Shown here: one piece after another, positions 8,191 through 16,097 of the stretch | Layout: each line of letters opens with the position of its first letter | Numbering within the stretch: position 1 is the stretch's first letter | Source: DASWIG01 sp965371445 | Lineage (GTDB): Bacteria > Acidobacteriota > Thermoanaerobaculia > Multivoradales > J023 | Assembly: GCA_965371445.1 (NCBI GenBank) | Contig: CBDUYN010000151.1 | Coordinates: 1-25,070, forward strand | Reading direction: 5' to 3' | Length of the DNA stretch: 25,070 nucleotides | Notes under the pieces: model-generated | Told to the model about the DNA's origin: nothing | Databases searched by the model: none | Seen by the model: only the letters and a program-made list of their open reading frames with translations | Translations under genes and position numbers: made by a program

Positions 8191-10024
8191 GCCACCATCG
8201 AGGAGCTCGCCCTGCGGCCGGTCCCGAAGATCACCGCGGGGGACTGGGATGCCACGGGCGCGGCGCTGGAGAGGACCTCCACCTGGGAGGAAGCGCTGCG
8301 GATCCTTCCCCTCGACGTGGTCGGAGGGGTCGACTGGGTGGCGGCCGTTCAGCAGGGGCTGAGCGTCCCCCAGCTCGTCCTCGAGACCGAGGCGAGCGCC
8401 CCCTTCACCCTCGACACCCTGGTCGCCAGCGGCGCGGAGCAACCCAGCTCGCCCTTCCTCGACTTCACCGTCGAGATGATGTCGCAGGGCGACGATCCGA
8501 TCTTCAAGGCCACCTTCCCCCACTCCAGCCACACCCTCTTCCTCGCCTGCTCGAGCTGCCACCCCGGCGTCCGCGACTGGGACGTGCCGATGGAGGCGAT
8601 CCTCGCCGGCGGTGCCTGTGGCAAGTGTCACGGCCGGGTGTCGTTCGCGCCGGAGACCGGCTGTCCGCGCTGTCACCAGAGCCTGGTGCCGCCGGCCGAG
8701 GAGCTGGTCCTAGCGGAGCTTGAGCGGGCACGCCAGGAGCCGTTCGCGTCCAGCCCCGAGCTCTTGGCGCGCGGCCAGGCCGTCTACGGCCGGTACTGCG
8801 CCCTCTGCCACGGCGAGCAGGGAGACGGCGCAGGGAGGCTTGCCCGCTGGCTCACCACCAAACCGCGGGACTTCACCCCCGGAACCTACAAGTTCAAGTC
8901 GGTCCTCGGCCCCCTGCCGAGCGACCTCGACCTCTTCCGGACCATCACCCGCGGTGTCCCCGGTACCTCGATGCCTGCCTGGACTTCGCTCTCCTTCGAG
9001 GAGCGCTGGGCCCTGGTGCACTATGTCAAGACGTTCTCCGACTACTTCGTCGAGGAGAAGGCCGGCGAAACCCTGATCATCCCCGAGCCGCCCGTCCTCA
9101 CCGCCGAGCTGCGGCAGGTGGGCGAGGGCGTCTACAAAGAAGCCGGCTGCAACTCCTGTCACGGAGACACCGGCGGGGGCGACGGGCCGTCCGCGAAGAG
9201 CCTTCAGAGACAACTGGGGTCAACCCATCCGTCCCTACCCCTTCACGAGCGGCCGGCCCATGAAGAGCGGCACCGCCCTCACGGACATCTTTCGCACCGT
9301 GAGCCTCGGGCTCGGGGGCACGCCCATGCCGGGCTTCGGCGAAACCCTCGCGACCGAGCAGATCTGGGCCGTCGCCAGCTTCGTCTCCGCCTTTCGAGGA
9401 CAGGCGCCCGCGCCGTTCGCGGTCAAGGGCGACATCTTCTTCGAGCGGCCCGCGGCGACCGACGAAAACGGCGCGACGGGTACTAACGGGGATCTGGCGG
9501 CGGACGACGGCGACGGCTTCTGGGGCGACGACGCCGAGGAAGAGGAATCCGACGGCGGCGGCGATAGCTTCTGGGGCGATGCCGCCGAGGAGGAAGAGCC
9601 CGGGGAGGCCGGCGAGGACTTCTGGGGCGACGACGCCGAGGAAGAGGTGCTCGAGGTGGGCGGTGGCGAGGACTTCTGGGGCGACGCCACCGAAGAAGGC
9701 AACGACGATGGCGGCTTCTGGGACGATGAGGACGACGGAGGTTCCCCGAGCGCCGTCGCCGTCGACCCGCACGAAGTCGCGGGCGCGCCGGTCGAGCAGC
9801 CCGAGGTGCCCCCGGCGACTTTTCCCCACTGGTTGCACCGCGTCCGCCTCAAGTGCGCCAACTGCCATCCGCGGGTCTTCGAGATGAAGGCCGGCGCCAA
9901 CCCGATCAACATGGACGCGATGCGCGCCGGTCTCTACTGCGCCAAGTGCCACAACGGAAAGATCGCCTGGCAGATTGGCTTCACCAATTGTCCCCGCTGC
10001 CACCAGGCGCGGCCGACGCCCTGA
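8185..10024 (+). CDS. Modular octaheme cytochrome (c7-type / class I / class I / acidic repeats / c7-type), 5' truncated and frameshifted
   Basis: Eight CxxCH sites are present. The order of parts is: a truncated N-terminal region; a triheme c7-type domain (FPHSSHTLFLACSSCHPGV, GACGKCHGRV, TGCPRCHQ); two class I cytochrome c domains (YCALCHGEQGDGAG with GTSMPAW, and AGCNSCHGDTGGGDG with GTPMPGF); an acidic repeat region with five FWGD or FWDD cores; and a second c7-type triheme domain (FPHWLHRVRLKCANCHP, LYCAKCHNGK, TNCPRCHQ). Frame 1 is open from 8158 with sensible protein from 8185, but there is no start codon before a GTG at 8317 and no signal peptide, so the 5' end is missing. Near 9200 one extra base shifts the frame; the corrected reading there is SLRDNWGQPIRPYPF. 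It is probably a periplasmic or surface electron carrier. The domain calls are firm, the role is inferred. Confidence 0.8.
9500..9760 (+). repeat. Degenerate acidic FWGD repeats inside the octaheme cytochrome
   Basis: Five copies of a core TTCTGGGGCGA(C/T), the last degraded to TTCTGGGACGAT, start at about 9518, 9569, 9620, 9674 and 9716, spaced 42-54 bp. Each encodes Phe-Trp-Gly-Asp (Asp in place of Gly in the last) followed by a run rich in Asp and Glu. The block links the class I domains to the C-terminal triheme domain. Confidence 0.9.
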
Positions 10025-10084
10025 CCCGAGGAGCGCAAGAACCGTGAACGGCTTCAAAACTCTGACCCAAAGAGGCGCTCGGCG

Positions 10085-11650
10085 ATGACCCGACGTTGTG
10101 CCGGCTGGACGCCGTTGCGGCCTCTCGCCCTCTTCCTGCTCGCGGCCTACGCGACCGCGCCTTGCGCCGTCGCTCAGCCGTGTGCCGTCGGCGGCACCTC
10201 GGCGCTGCCCCCACCCGTGGTGGAGCACTTGCGCGGCTATCGCGCCTCGTTCAACTCTCCGAGTCGTCTTGCAGTCGACTCCCTCGGCCAGATCTACGTC
10301 GCCGATCCGGCGAACGGTACGGTCCTGGTGCGTGCCGCCGACGGCCACGTCGTGATGCGGGCCGAGGGGCTGGGCTCTCCCACCAGCATCGCCGCGGTAG
10401 CCGACGGCAGCCGGATCTACGTCGGCGACGGAATCGACGGCCGGGTGAGCGCCTACACCCCGGACTGGCAGCGGCTCTTCGACCTGGGACAGGGGAACGG
10501 CGAGATCGCCTTTCCCGGCGACCTGGCGTTGGATCCGGCGACCGGCGACATCTGGGTCACGGACAGCGTCGAGCATCAGGTCAAGGTGTACGACTCCGCC
10601 GGCACGTGGCGGCTCTCGATCGGCCAGCGCGGCACCGGGAGCGGCCAGTTCGAGTTTCCGGCGGGCATCTTCATCGACGCCGCCGCCGACGAGGTGCTGG
10701 TCGTCGACCAACTCAACGGGAGGGTCCAGATCTTCGACCGTCAGGGCCACTGGAAGTCCTGCATCGGGGAGAAGGGAAGCGGCAACGGCCGATTCAACAT
10801 GCCGCAGGGAATCTGGGTCGACGACCTCGGCCGGATCTTCGTCACCGACGCCTTTGAAGGCTGGGTTCACGTCGTCGATCGCCAGGGAGCGACGGTGTCG
10901 TTCATCGGCGACGTCGCCGACGTCGGCGTAGGCCCCGGACGGCTCACCACTCCGAGCGACGTCGTCATCGATCCCTCCGGCCGTCTCGTCGTGACCTCGG
11001 GCACCACCGCCCGCCTCGAGATCTTCGGCCTCGACGGCTACAGCGATCCGGAGCGGTTCGTACCGGCGGCGGTCGACCTGGGTCCGGATCCCCTCGACCC
11101 GCTCGGCGCCGGCGCCACGGTCACGGCCGTGGTCGAGGTACCCGGATACCGCCTCGGGCTGATCGCGCCCGAGACGATCGCGGCCAACGGCGTCGCCGCC
11201 GTGCCGGGGACCGCCGTCGCCGGCGACGCGGACGGCGACCACGTTGCCGACCTCAGCGTGGCCTTCGACGGCGCCGCCGTGGCCGCCACCCTGCCGCCGG
11301 CTGGAGGCACGGTGCGCGTCAGCGGCCGGCTCGGCGATCTCGAGCTCGAGGGCTTCGCTCCTCTCACCGTGATCGCCGCTCCGAGCGCCGACGCGGACGG
11401 CGACAGCGTGGCGGACGGCGCCGACCTCTGCCCCGGGACACCCGCTGGAGCCCCGGTCGACGACGTGGGCTGCAGCCTCGATCAGCTCTGCCCCTGCTCC
11501 GGGCCGGCACCGGGCGAGGAGTGGAAGAACCACGGTCAATACGTCTCCTGTGTCACCCGGCGCGTCCGGGACATCTCTCGTCCGCCGCTCGACCAGGAGA
11601 TCCGGCAACGTCTCGTGAACGAAGCGGCGCAGTCGGACTGCGGGAAATAA
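10085..11650 (+). CDS. Exported NHL-repeat protein with calcium-binding TSP3-like segment and Cys-rich C-terminal domain
   Basis: This 521-residue protein has a signal peptide (LRPLALFLLAAYATAPCAVA). It is followed by about six NHL-type blades with repeated patterns like FNSPSRLAVDSLGQIYVAD, FEFPAGIFIDAAADEVLVVD and FNMPQGIWVDDLGRIFVTD, a beta-propeller. A beta-rich domain comes next, then an aspartate-rich thrombospondin type 3-like calcium segment (DADGDSVADGADLCPGTPAG). The last part is a Cys-rich domain with CPCSGPAPGEEWKNHGQYV, which I have seen associated with TSP3 repeats in similar bacteria. ATG 10085 has AGAGG upstream. It starts 60 bp after the octaheme gene and ends 12 bp before the 14-site cytochrome gene, so it probably acts with them as an extracellular scaffold. 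No enzymatic motif was seen. Confidence 0.85.
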   Translation: MTRRCAGWTPLRPLALFLLAAYATAPCAVAQPCAVGGTSALPPPVVEHLRGYRASFNSPSRLAVDSLGQIYVADPANGTVLVRAADGHVVMRAEGLGSPTSIAAVADGSRIYVGDGIDGRVSAYTPDWQRLFDLGQGNGEIAFPGDLALDPATGDIWVTDSVEHQVKVYDSAGTWRLSIGQRGTGSGQFEFPAGIFIDAAADEVLVVDQLNGRVQIFDRQGHWKSCIGEKGSGNGRFNMPQGIWVDDLGRIFVTDAFEGWVHVVDRQGATVSFIGDVADVGVGPGRLTTPSDVVIDPSGRLVVTSGTTARLEIFGLDGYSDPERFVPAAVDLGPDPLDPLGAGATVTAVVEVPGYRLGLIAPETIAANGVAAVPGTAVAGDADGDHVADLSVAFDGAAVAATLPPAGGTVRVSGRLGDLELEGFAPLTVIAAPSADADGDSVADGADLCPGTPAGAPVDDVGCSLDQLCPCSGPAPGEEWKNHGQYVSCVTRRVRDISRPPLDQEIRQRLVNEAAQSDCGK

Positions 11651-11662
11651 GAAAGACCTACC

Positions 11663-14029
11663 GTGAGACCAGCGACATTGGAACGACGCAAAATTGCCCT
11701 CTTCCTCGCAGCGGCACTCCTTCTGGCCGGCCTCGGCCGGGTCCACGCCCAGTTCGTCGACCCGCCGCATTCCGACGTGATGCTCCCTGATGCGCCGTGC
11801 CTGGCGTGTCATACGCCCCATCACGCCGACGGCGTGTCCATCATCCAGGCGCAGACCGTCCCTCTCCTCTGCCAGTCGTGCCACAACAGCACCGGGCTGG
11901 CCGCGAACCGGCCGCTGAACGACGGCGACCAGGCCTTTCCCGGGCTCGACGGCACCTCCCACCGCTGGGACTCCGGTCCCTCCGGTCACGTGGAGCCGGC
12001 CGGCTCGAACACCTCGCCGGGCCTCATCAGGTCCGCAGGAGCCTTCAACGGCCGGATCGAGCGCACCTACACGATCACGATCATCGGCGGCGGCGACGCG
12101 GGAACGGCGACGTTTGCCTGGACCGATTCGGCGGGCGGCAGTGGCTCCGGCACCGCGGGGGAGTCCGTGCCCCTGAACGCGGGCCTCACGCTGACGTTTC
12201 TCGACGCTCCGGCGTCACCCAGCTTCCTCGCCGGCGACACCTGGACGCTCTACGTACGCAGCGACATTCGCGCTCCCAACCCGAACGACTTCTTCGAAAG
12301 GGACATGGCCAACCGCTTCCAGCGCAGCGCCGAGAAGGTGGTGTGCACCGTCTGCCACAATCAGCACTGGCAGGACAATCAGCCCTTCGACCCCGCTGCG
12401 CCGCCCTTCACCGGGCCGGGCAGCGGCTGGAACGGCACCGGCGACGGCCGGCACTATCAGCGGGTACCAAACGACGTCAACCAGATGTGCACCACGTGTC
12501 ACAGCGTTCGCAACGTGACCTCGTCGGCTCTGGGCTCGCACCCGGTGGGGATCTCCATCCCCGCCGAGGCGACCTTCCAGCCGCCGGCCCAGCTCCCCTT
12601 GGACGCCGGCGCCAACGTGCGCTGCATGACGTGCCACGCGCCGCATTTCTTCCCCGGCGGTAATCCGGCGACGACGGGCTCGTCCGACGGCTACGTCCTG
12701 CGCCAGCCGATCGGCGAGCTGTGCTACCAGTGCCACACCCTCGCCGACCGCGCCGGCGGCTCCCACTTCAACCCCGTCACAGGGCTCCTCTGGCCGGGGG
12801 GCCAGTACGGCTCGAGCTTTCCGGCGCACAGCGCCGAGAAGCGCGGCTTCTGCGTCAACTGCCACTGGCCCCACGGCTGGCCCGACGACGCGAGCCCGAC
12901 GGACGACTACTCACGGCTGTGGGTGGAGCGCTACGACACCACGTCCGGCGGCACCGATCCCGACGACGCCGAGGACCTGTGCTTCACTTGCCACGACGGC
13001 TCGCCGGCGCTCACCAACATCCGTGGCGAGTTCGCCAAGGGAACGAACGGCACCGACATCTTCCACCACCCCGTCGCCGACTCGGAGCAGACGCCGGGAC
13101 GCTCGGTCGAATGCGTCGAATGTCACAACCCGCACCGCGCCAGGCCCGACAACAAGCACGCCGGAGCGACCGGCGTGGACCTCGCCGGCGCCGCCGTCGG
13201 CCCCGGCACGGGCAACGACCGCGACGTGACGGAGTCCGAGGTCTGCTTCAAATGCCACGGCGACACGTTCAACAGCTCGCGCCCCGGCACCAGCAACAAG
13301 CGGCTCGACTTCCAGACCATAAACAGCGCCTTTCATCCGGTCGCCGGCGCCGGACAGAACCAGTCCGCCAACCTGGCGAGCCAGCTGCTTGGCGGGCTTG
13401 GCACCTCGTCGACGATTCGCTGCACCGACTGCCACAACAACCAGGCCACCGCCGACGCCGTGGGGCCGGCGTCGAATTCCACGGCCTCGCCGAAGGGTCC
13501 TCACGGCTCGACGAACGCGGCGATTCGCCGCGCGGCCTATCAGGCCACCTATCTCGAGGCGCAGGGGCCTACCGCCTATGACCCGGCCAACTTCGAGCTC
13601 TGCTTCCTGTGTCACGACCCGGCGAGGCTGGTGGAGGCCCGCCGCTTCGACGACAACCCGCCGGCGCGCACCAACTTCTTCGACGACATCGACGGCAGGG
13701 ACAACCTGCACGAGCTCCACCTCGTGGACCGCATCAGCAAGACGCGGGCGACTTGTAAGAACTGCCACTTCAACGTCCACAGCAACCGCACCGCGGCGAA
13801 CACCCAGTACAACGTCGACGGCGTGGTGTACGACTCGCCGCCGGCCGGCTTCAAGACGCACCTGATCAACTTCTCTCCCGACGTCACGCCCACCGGTGGC
13901 CGGGCGAAGCCCGAGTGGTGGATCAACACCGGCAACCGGCAGCGCCGCTGTAATCTCTCCTGTCACGGCGAGGTCATGAACTTCGTCTACCGGCCGCCAA
14001 GCGGCGACGACTCCCCGACCATCCCGTGA
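11663..14029 (+). CDS. Exported large multiheme cytochrome: 13 CxxCH sites plus one CxxxCH, with beta-sandwich insertion
   Basis: This 788-residue protein has a signal peptide (IALFLAAALLLAGLGRVHA). Thirteen CxxCH motifs can be counted, starting with CLACH at about residue 46 and including CQSCH, CTVCH, CTTCH, CMTCH, CYQCH, CVNCH, CFTCH, CVECH, CFKCH, CTDCH, CFLCH and CKNCH. A fourteenth site, CNLSCH at residues 763-768, has three residues between the cysteines. Many sites are followed by a PH or NPH pattern, as in doubled-CXXCH cytochromes. Between the second and third sites (about residues 131-200) lies a heme-free beta-rich insertion (YTITIIGGGDAGTATFAW to GDTWTLYV) resembling Ig-like or hook-protein modules. 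The start is GTG 11663, with only a weak ribosome-binding site. It lies 12 bp after the NHL gene, in one operon. It is likely an outer-surface electron carrier, though it could be an unassigned oxidoreductase. Confidence 0.88.
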   Translation: MRPATLERRKIALFLAAALLLAGLGRVHAQFVDPPHSDVMLPDAPCLACHTPHHADGVSIIQAQTVPLLCQSCHNSTGLAANRPLNDGDQAFPGLDGTSHRWDSGPSGHVEPAGSNTSPGLIRSAGAFNGRIERTYTITIIGGGDAGTATFAWTDSAGGSGSGTAGESVPLNAGLTLTFLDAPASPSFLAGDTWTLYVRSDIRAPNPNDFFERDMANRFQRSAEKVVCTVCHNQHWQDNQPFDPAAPPFTGPGSGWNGTGDGRHYQRVPNDVNQMCTTCHSVRNVTSSALGSHPVGISIPAEATFQPPAQLPLDAGANVRCMTCHAPHFFPGGNPATTGSSDGYVLRQPIGELCYQCHTLADRAGGSHFNPVTGLLWPGGQYGSSFPAHSAEKRGFCVNCHWPHGWPDDASPTDDYSRLWVERYDTTSGGTDPDDAEDLCFTCHDGSPALTNIRGEFAKGTNGTDIFHHPVADSEQTPGRSVECVECHNPHRARPDNKHAGATGVDLAGAAVGPGTGNDRDVTESEVCFKCHGDTFNSSRPGTSNKRLDFQTINSAFHPVAGAGQNQSANLASQLLGGLGTSSTIRCTDCHNNQATADAVGPASNSTASPKGPHGSTNAAIRRAAYQATYLEAQGPTAYDPANFELCFLCHDPARLVEARRFDDNPPARTNFFDDIDGRDNLHELHLVDRISKTRATCKNCHFNVHSNRTAANTQYNVDGVVYDSPPAGFKTHLINFSPDVTPTGGRAKPEWWINTGNRQRRCNLSCHGEVMNFVYRPPSGDDSPTIP

Positions 14030-14042
14030 GAGGACGAGAACC

Positions 14043-14726
14043 ATGAGCCGACAATCCTTTCTCTTGCCGTACCACTCCGGCCGTTCCGCGGCCTGGATCA
14101 CAGCCCTCGTCGTGACGATTCTTCTGGTCCCTACGACGAACGCCGCCTCGGGATGTGCGAACGTGACGCTTTACGAGGATTTCTCGTCGCTTGCGGGCTG
14201 GACGGTGATCAACGGCGGTGACGGCTCCACCCATGGCGGCGGCAAGCTACCGACCTGGACTCTTTCCAATCCGGGCCGCCGGCAGCCGCCGGGGCTTAGC
14301 GCACCCTTTGCCCTCGTCGATTCGTTCTACAACGGGTTCGGCCTCATGGACGAGGAGCTGATCAGCCCGCAGCTCGACGCCTCGGGGATGATCTGCCTCG
14401 CGCTCGTCTTCAGCCACGACTTTAAGCAGTATCGAGGCGGCCTCGAGGAGCGAGCCGAAGTCAGGGTTCGCTCCGGCGCCACCGGAGGGGCATGGGTCAC
14501 CGTAAGGACCTACACCGGCGGCGACGCGACCGGCATGGAGATCGTCGACCTGACCGCCTTTGCCGCCGCGAATCTGCAGGTGGAGCTCCGCTACTCGAAC
14601 GCCAACTGGGAAGAGTACTGGGCCGTCGACGACGTGGCCGTGCTCGGCCACACCGCGGAGATCTTCGCCGACGGTTTCGAGGCCGGCTCCGTCAGCGCCT
14701 GGTCTGTGACGACGTCGGGTCAGTGA
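14043..14726 (+). CDS. Exported jelly-roll (choice-of-anchor/MAM-like) protein with IFADGFE C-terminal tail
   Basis: This 227-residue protein has an N-terminal signal segment (SAAWITALVVTILLVPTTNA). The body starts with LYEDFSSLAGWTVINGGDG and ends with YWAVDDVAVLG, typical of jelly-roll adhesin or choice-of-anchor J domains in surface proteins. The last 20 residues, IFADGFEAGSVSAWSVTTSG and a final Q, repeat a tail also seen in the protein at 24589-25068. The ATG at 14043 is preceded by GAGGACGAG and lies 13 bp after the cytochrome stop, so it is the last gene of the plus-strand arm. It may be a surface partner of the cytochromes or an adhesin; binding specificity cannot be seen. Confidence 0.75.
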   Translation: MSRQSFLLPYHSGRSAAWITALVVTILLVPTTNAASGCANVTLYEDFSSLAGWTVINGGDGSTHGGGKLPTWTLSNPGRRQPPGLSAPFALVDSFYNGFGLMDEELISPQLDASGMICLALVFSHDFKQYRGGLEERAEVRVRSGATGGAWVTVRTYTGGDATGMEIVDLTAFAAANLQVELRYSNANWEEYWAVDDVAVLGHTAEIFADGFEAGSVSAWSVTTSGQ

Positions 14727-14768
14727 TGCGGCCGGTTCACTTCCCGCAAGCTGCGTCTCCGGGTGGCG

Positions 14769-15162
14769 TCATCCGAACTCTTGCCAGACTTTGTAGACGC
14801 CGAAGGACGTCGCCAGAGGCCAGGCCACGATCACCGCGACGACGCTCCAGCGTTTGCTGTGGTAGAGTTGCTCCCAGAGCGTCAGCCGGTGGTCCGTGCG
14901 AAACGCGGCCTCGACGTGTCGACCAAGTCCTCTTTCGCCATCTTCACCGCCTCGACGCCCGGGAAGTCGGGATAGGTGAGCGTCGCGTCGGCGAGCAGCG
15001 GCGTTTGAAGCTCTCCGGGTCTCGTTGCGCCTCCCGGAGATCCGGACCACGGCGTCGAGGGCCGGCTCGACGTCCTGGGCGGGGACGCCGGAGGCAAGGA
15101 GGAACAGGACTGGAATCAGGAGTCCGACCGTCTTCAGGGGAAAGCGCCGGTTTGCCGAGCAT
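14769..15162 (-). pseudogene. Small exported membrane protein gene with several frameshifts
   Basis: Coding character on the minus strand switches frame three times. ATG at 15162 begins MLGKPALS; removing one C from CCCC continues as LKTVGLLIPVLFLLASGVPA, a good signal peptide. The next part is best in another frame (ADATLTYPDFPGVEAVKMAK, then EDLVDTSRP). The end returns to the earlier frame with FRTDHRLTLWEQLYHSKRWS, then a hydrophobic helix (VVAVIVAWPLATSFGVYKVW) and a stop at 14769. The restored protein would be about 125-130 residues, with a signal peptide and one C-terminal transmembrane helix. One frame stays open throughout, but its middle is an arginine-rich stretch that looks out of frame. 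I do not recognise the family. The start was chosen because it restores the signal peptide. Confidence 0.5.
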
Positions 15163-15180
15163 GGCGGGATTCTATACAAT
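15152..15180 (+). promoter_or_regulatory. Candidate sigma-70 promoter for the DUF5678/protease pair
   Basis: TTGCCG (15152-15157) and TACAAT (15175-15180) are separated by 17 bp. The ATG at 15205 follows 25 bp later with AGGAGA at 15190-15195. The site overlaps the start region of the divergent small gene. Confidence 0.5.
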
Positions 15181-15204
15181 GAAGGGCTCAGGAGAGCCAT
15201 CACG

Positions 15205-15606
15205 ATGAGCGCTACCGCCTCAACAGCCGTCCATACCGGACCGGACTCCCTGACCGCCGAAGAGTTCGCGGGCAAGATCCGCTCTCTCTTGGACGGTCAG
15301 AAGCTTGTCGCCGCGATGCGGGAGGCAGCCCGAGGGGCCAAGCTCTTCCCCGGTGATTCCTGGCTACGTCAGGCCGACCGCGTGCTCAACCCGCGCAAGG
15401 TTTCCGTGGTCCCCGCCAGGGATCAGCATCTGGACCGCCGGAAGGAGTACGAGTGGCTCCGCCGTCATCGCGACGAGTACCGCGGCAAGTGGGTCGCTCT
15501 GATGGAAGACGAGCTGATCGCGAGCAGCGAGTCCTTCGACGAGGTGCTTCGCGAGGTCCGCGCCCGTCGTCTCGCGGCACACCCCCTCGTTCATCGTGTC
15601 GAGTGA
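15205..15606 (+). CDS. DUF5678-domain protein
   Basis: This 133-residue soluble protein has no signal or membrane segment. The N-terminal half is helical (LTAEEFAGKIRSLLDGQKLV). The C-terminal half carries EYEWLRRHRDEYRGKWVALM followed by SFDEVLREVRARR, the pattern of DUF5678. The ATG at 15205 is supported by AGGAGA upstream. The gene overlaps the next one by 11 bp, so the two are translationally coupled. The function of DUF5678 is not known. Pairing with a small aspartyl protease-like protein has been seen in other bacteria as far as I recall, and may represent a two-part regulatory or toxin-antitoxin-like unit. Confidence 0.75.
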   Translation: MSATASTAVHTGPDSLTAEEFAGKIRSLLDGQKLVAAMREAARGAKLFPGDSWLRQADRVLNPRKVSVVPARDQHLDRRKEYEWLRRHRDEYRGKWVALMEDELIASSESFDEVLREVRARRLAAHPLVHRVE

Positions 15607-16063
15607 AGGCGCGACGCTCCTGACCCCGGAGCAACGTCCCTTCACCGTCGGAGCGGCTCCGTACTACGACTCCGCGGAGCCGAAGCTTCTCGACACGGAG
15701 CCACGGATTTTCATCCGCGTCGAACCGGCTCATCTCGGCATCGACGTCCTCGCGATGGTCGACACCGGCGCGCCCTGGTGTATCTTTGAGCCACGGATCG
15801 GCTCCGCCATCAAGGATCACCTCGAAGAGCTGCCGGGAGCCTACTCTCTCAGCACCCGGCTAGGACGGTTCGAAGGAAAGCTCTATCGAGGCGCGGTCAC
15901 TATCCTGGCGGAAGAAGGCGAGGCTTTAGACGTCGAGTCCACGATCTTCCTGAGCCCGGACTGGCCCCAAGGGAACTTCGTCGGTTATTTGGGTTTTCTC
16001 TCTCGGATCTGCTCGGGGTTCAATCCGGCAGAAAACAAGTTCTATTTCGGTCCACTTCAATAA
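15596..16063 (+). CDS. Retropepsin-like aspartyl protease family protein
   Basis: This 155-residue protein contains the retropepsin-type catalytic signature VLAMVDTGAPWCIF, with Asp in DTGA, followed by a beta-rich body and a late hydrophobic-Gly motif (NFVGYLGFLSRI) as in single-domain clan AA proteases. Such proteins work as dimers. There is no signal peptide, so it is probably cytoplasmic. The start is a GTG at 15596, inside the end of the DUF5678 gene, an arrangement that suggests coupled translation and a joint role. The catalytic motif is intact. Activity and substrate are unknown. Confidence 0.78.
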   Translation: MSSEGATLLTPEQRPFTVGAAPYYDSAEPKLLDTEPRIFIRVEPAHLGIDVLAMVDTGAPWCIFEPRIGSAIKDHLEELPGAYSLSTRLGRFEGKLYRGAVTILAEEGEALDVESTIFLSPDWPQGNFVGYLGFLSRICSGFNPAENKFYFGPLQ

Positions 16064-16097
16064 CCGTCGATGCGATCAGCTCGGGAGGCTTGTGGCG

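Noticed and set aside
6727..8676. A single 649-residue protein on the minus strand including the region upstream of the barrel
   Set aside because: The part before the ATG at 7881 is out of frame with the cytochrome fragment and lacks a signal peptide; the real barrel starts at 7881.
9098..11989. 963-codon open frame on the minus strand
   Set aside because: It lies opposite the octaheme and NHL genes, whose domains are clear. The antisense product shows no family signature.
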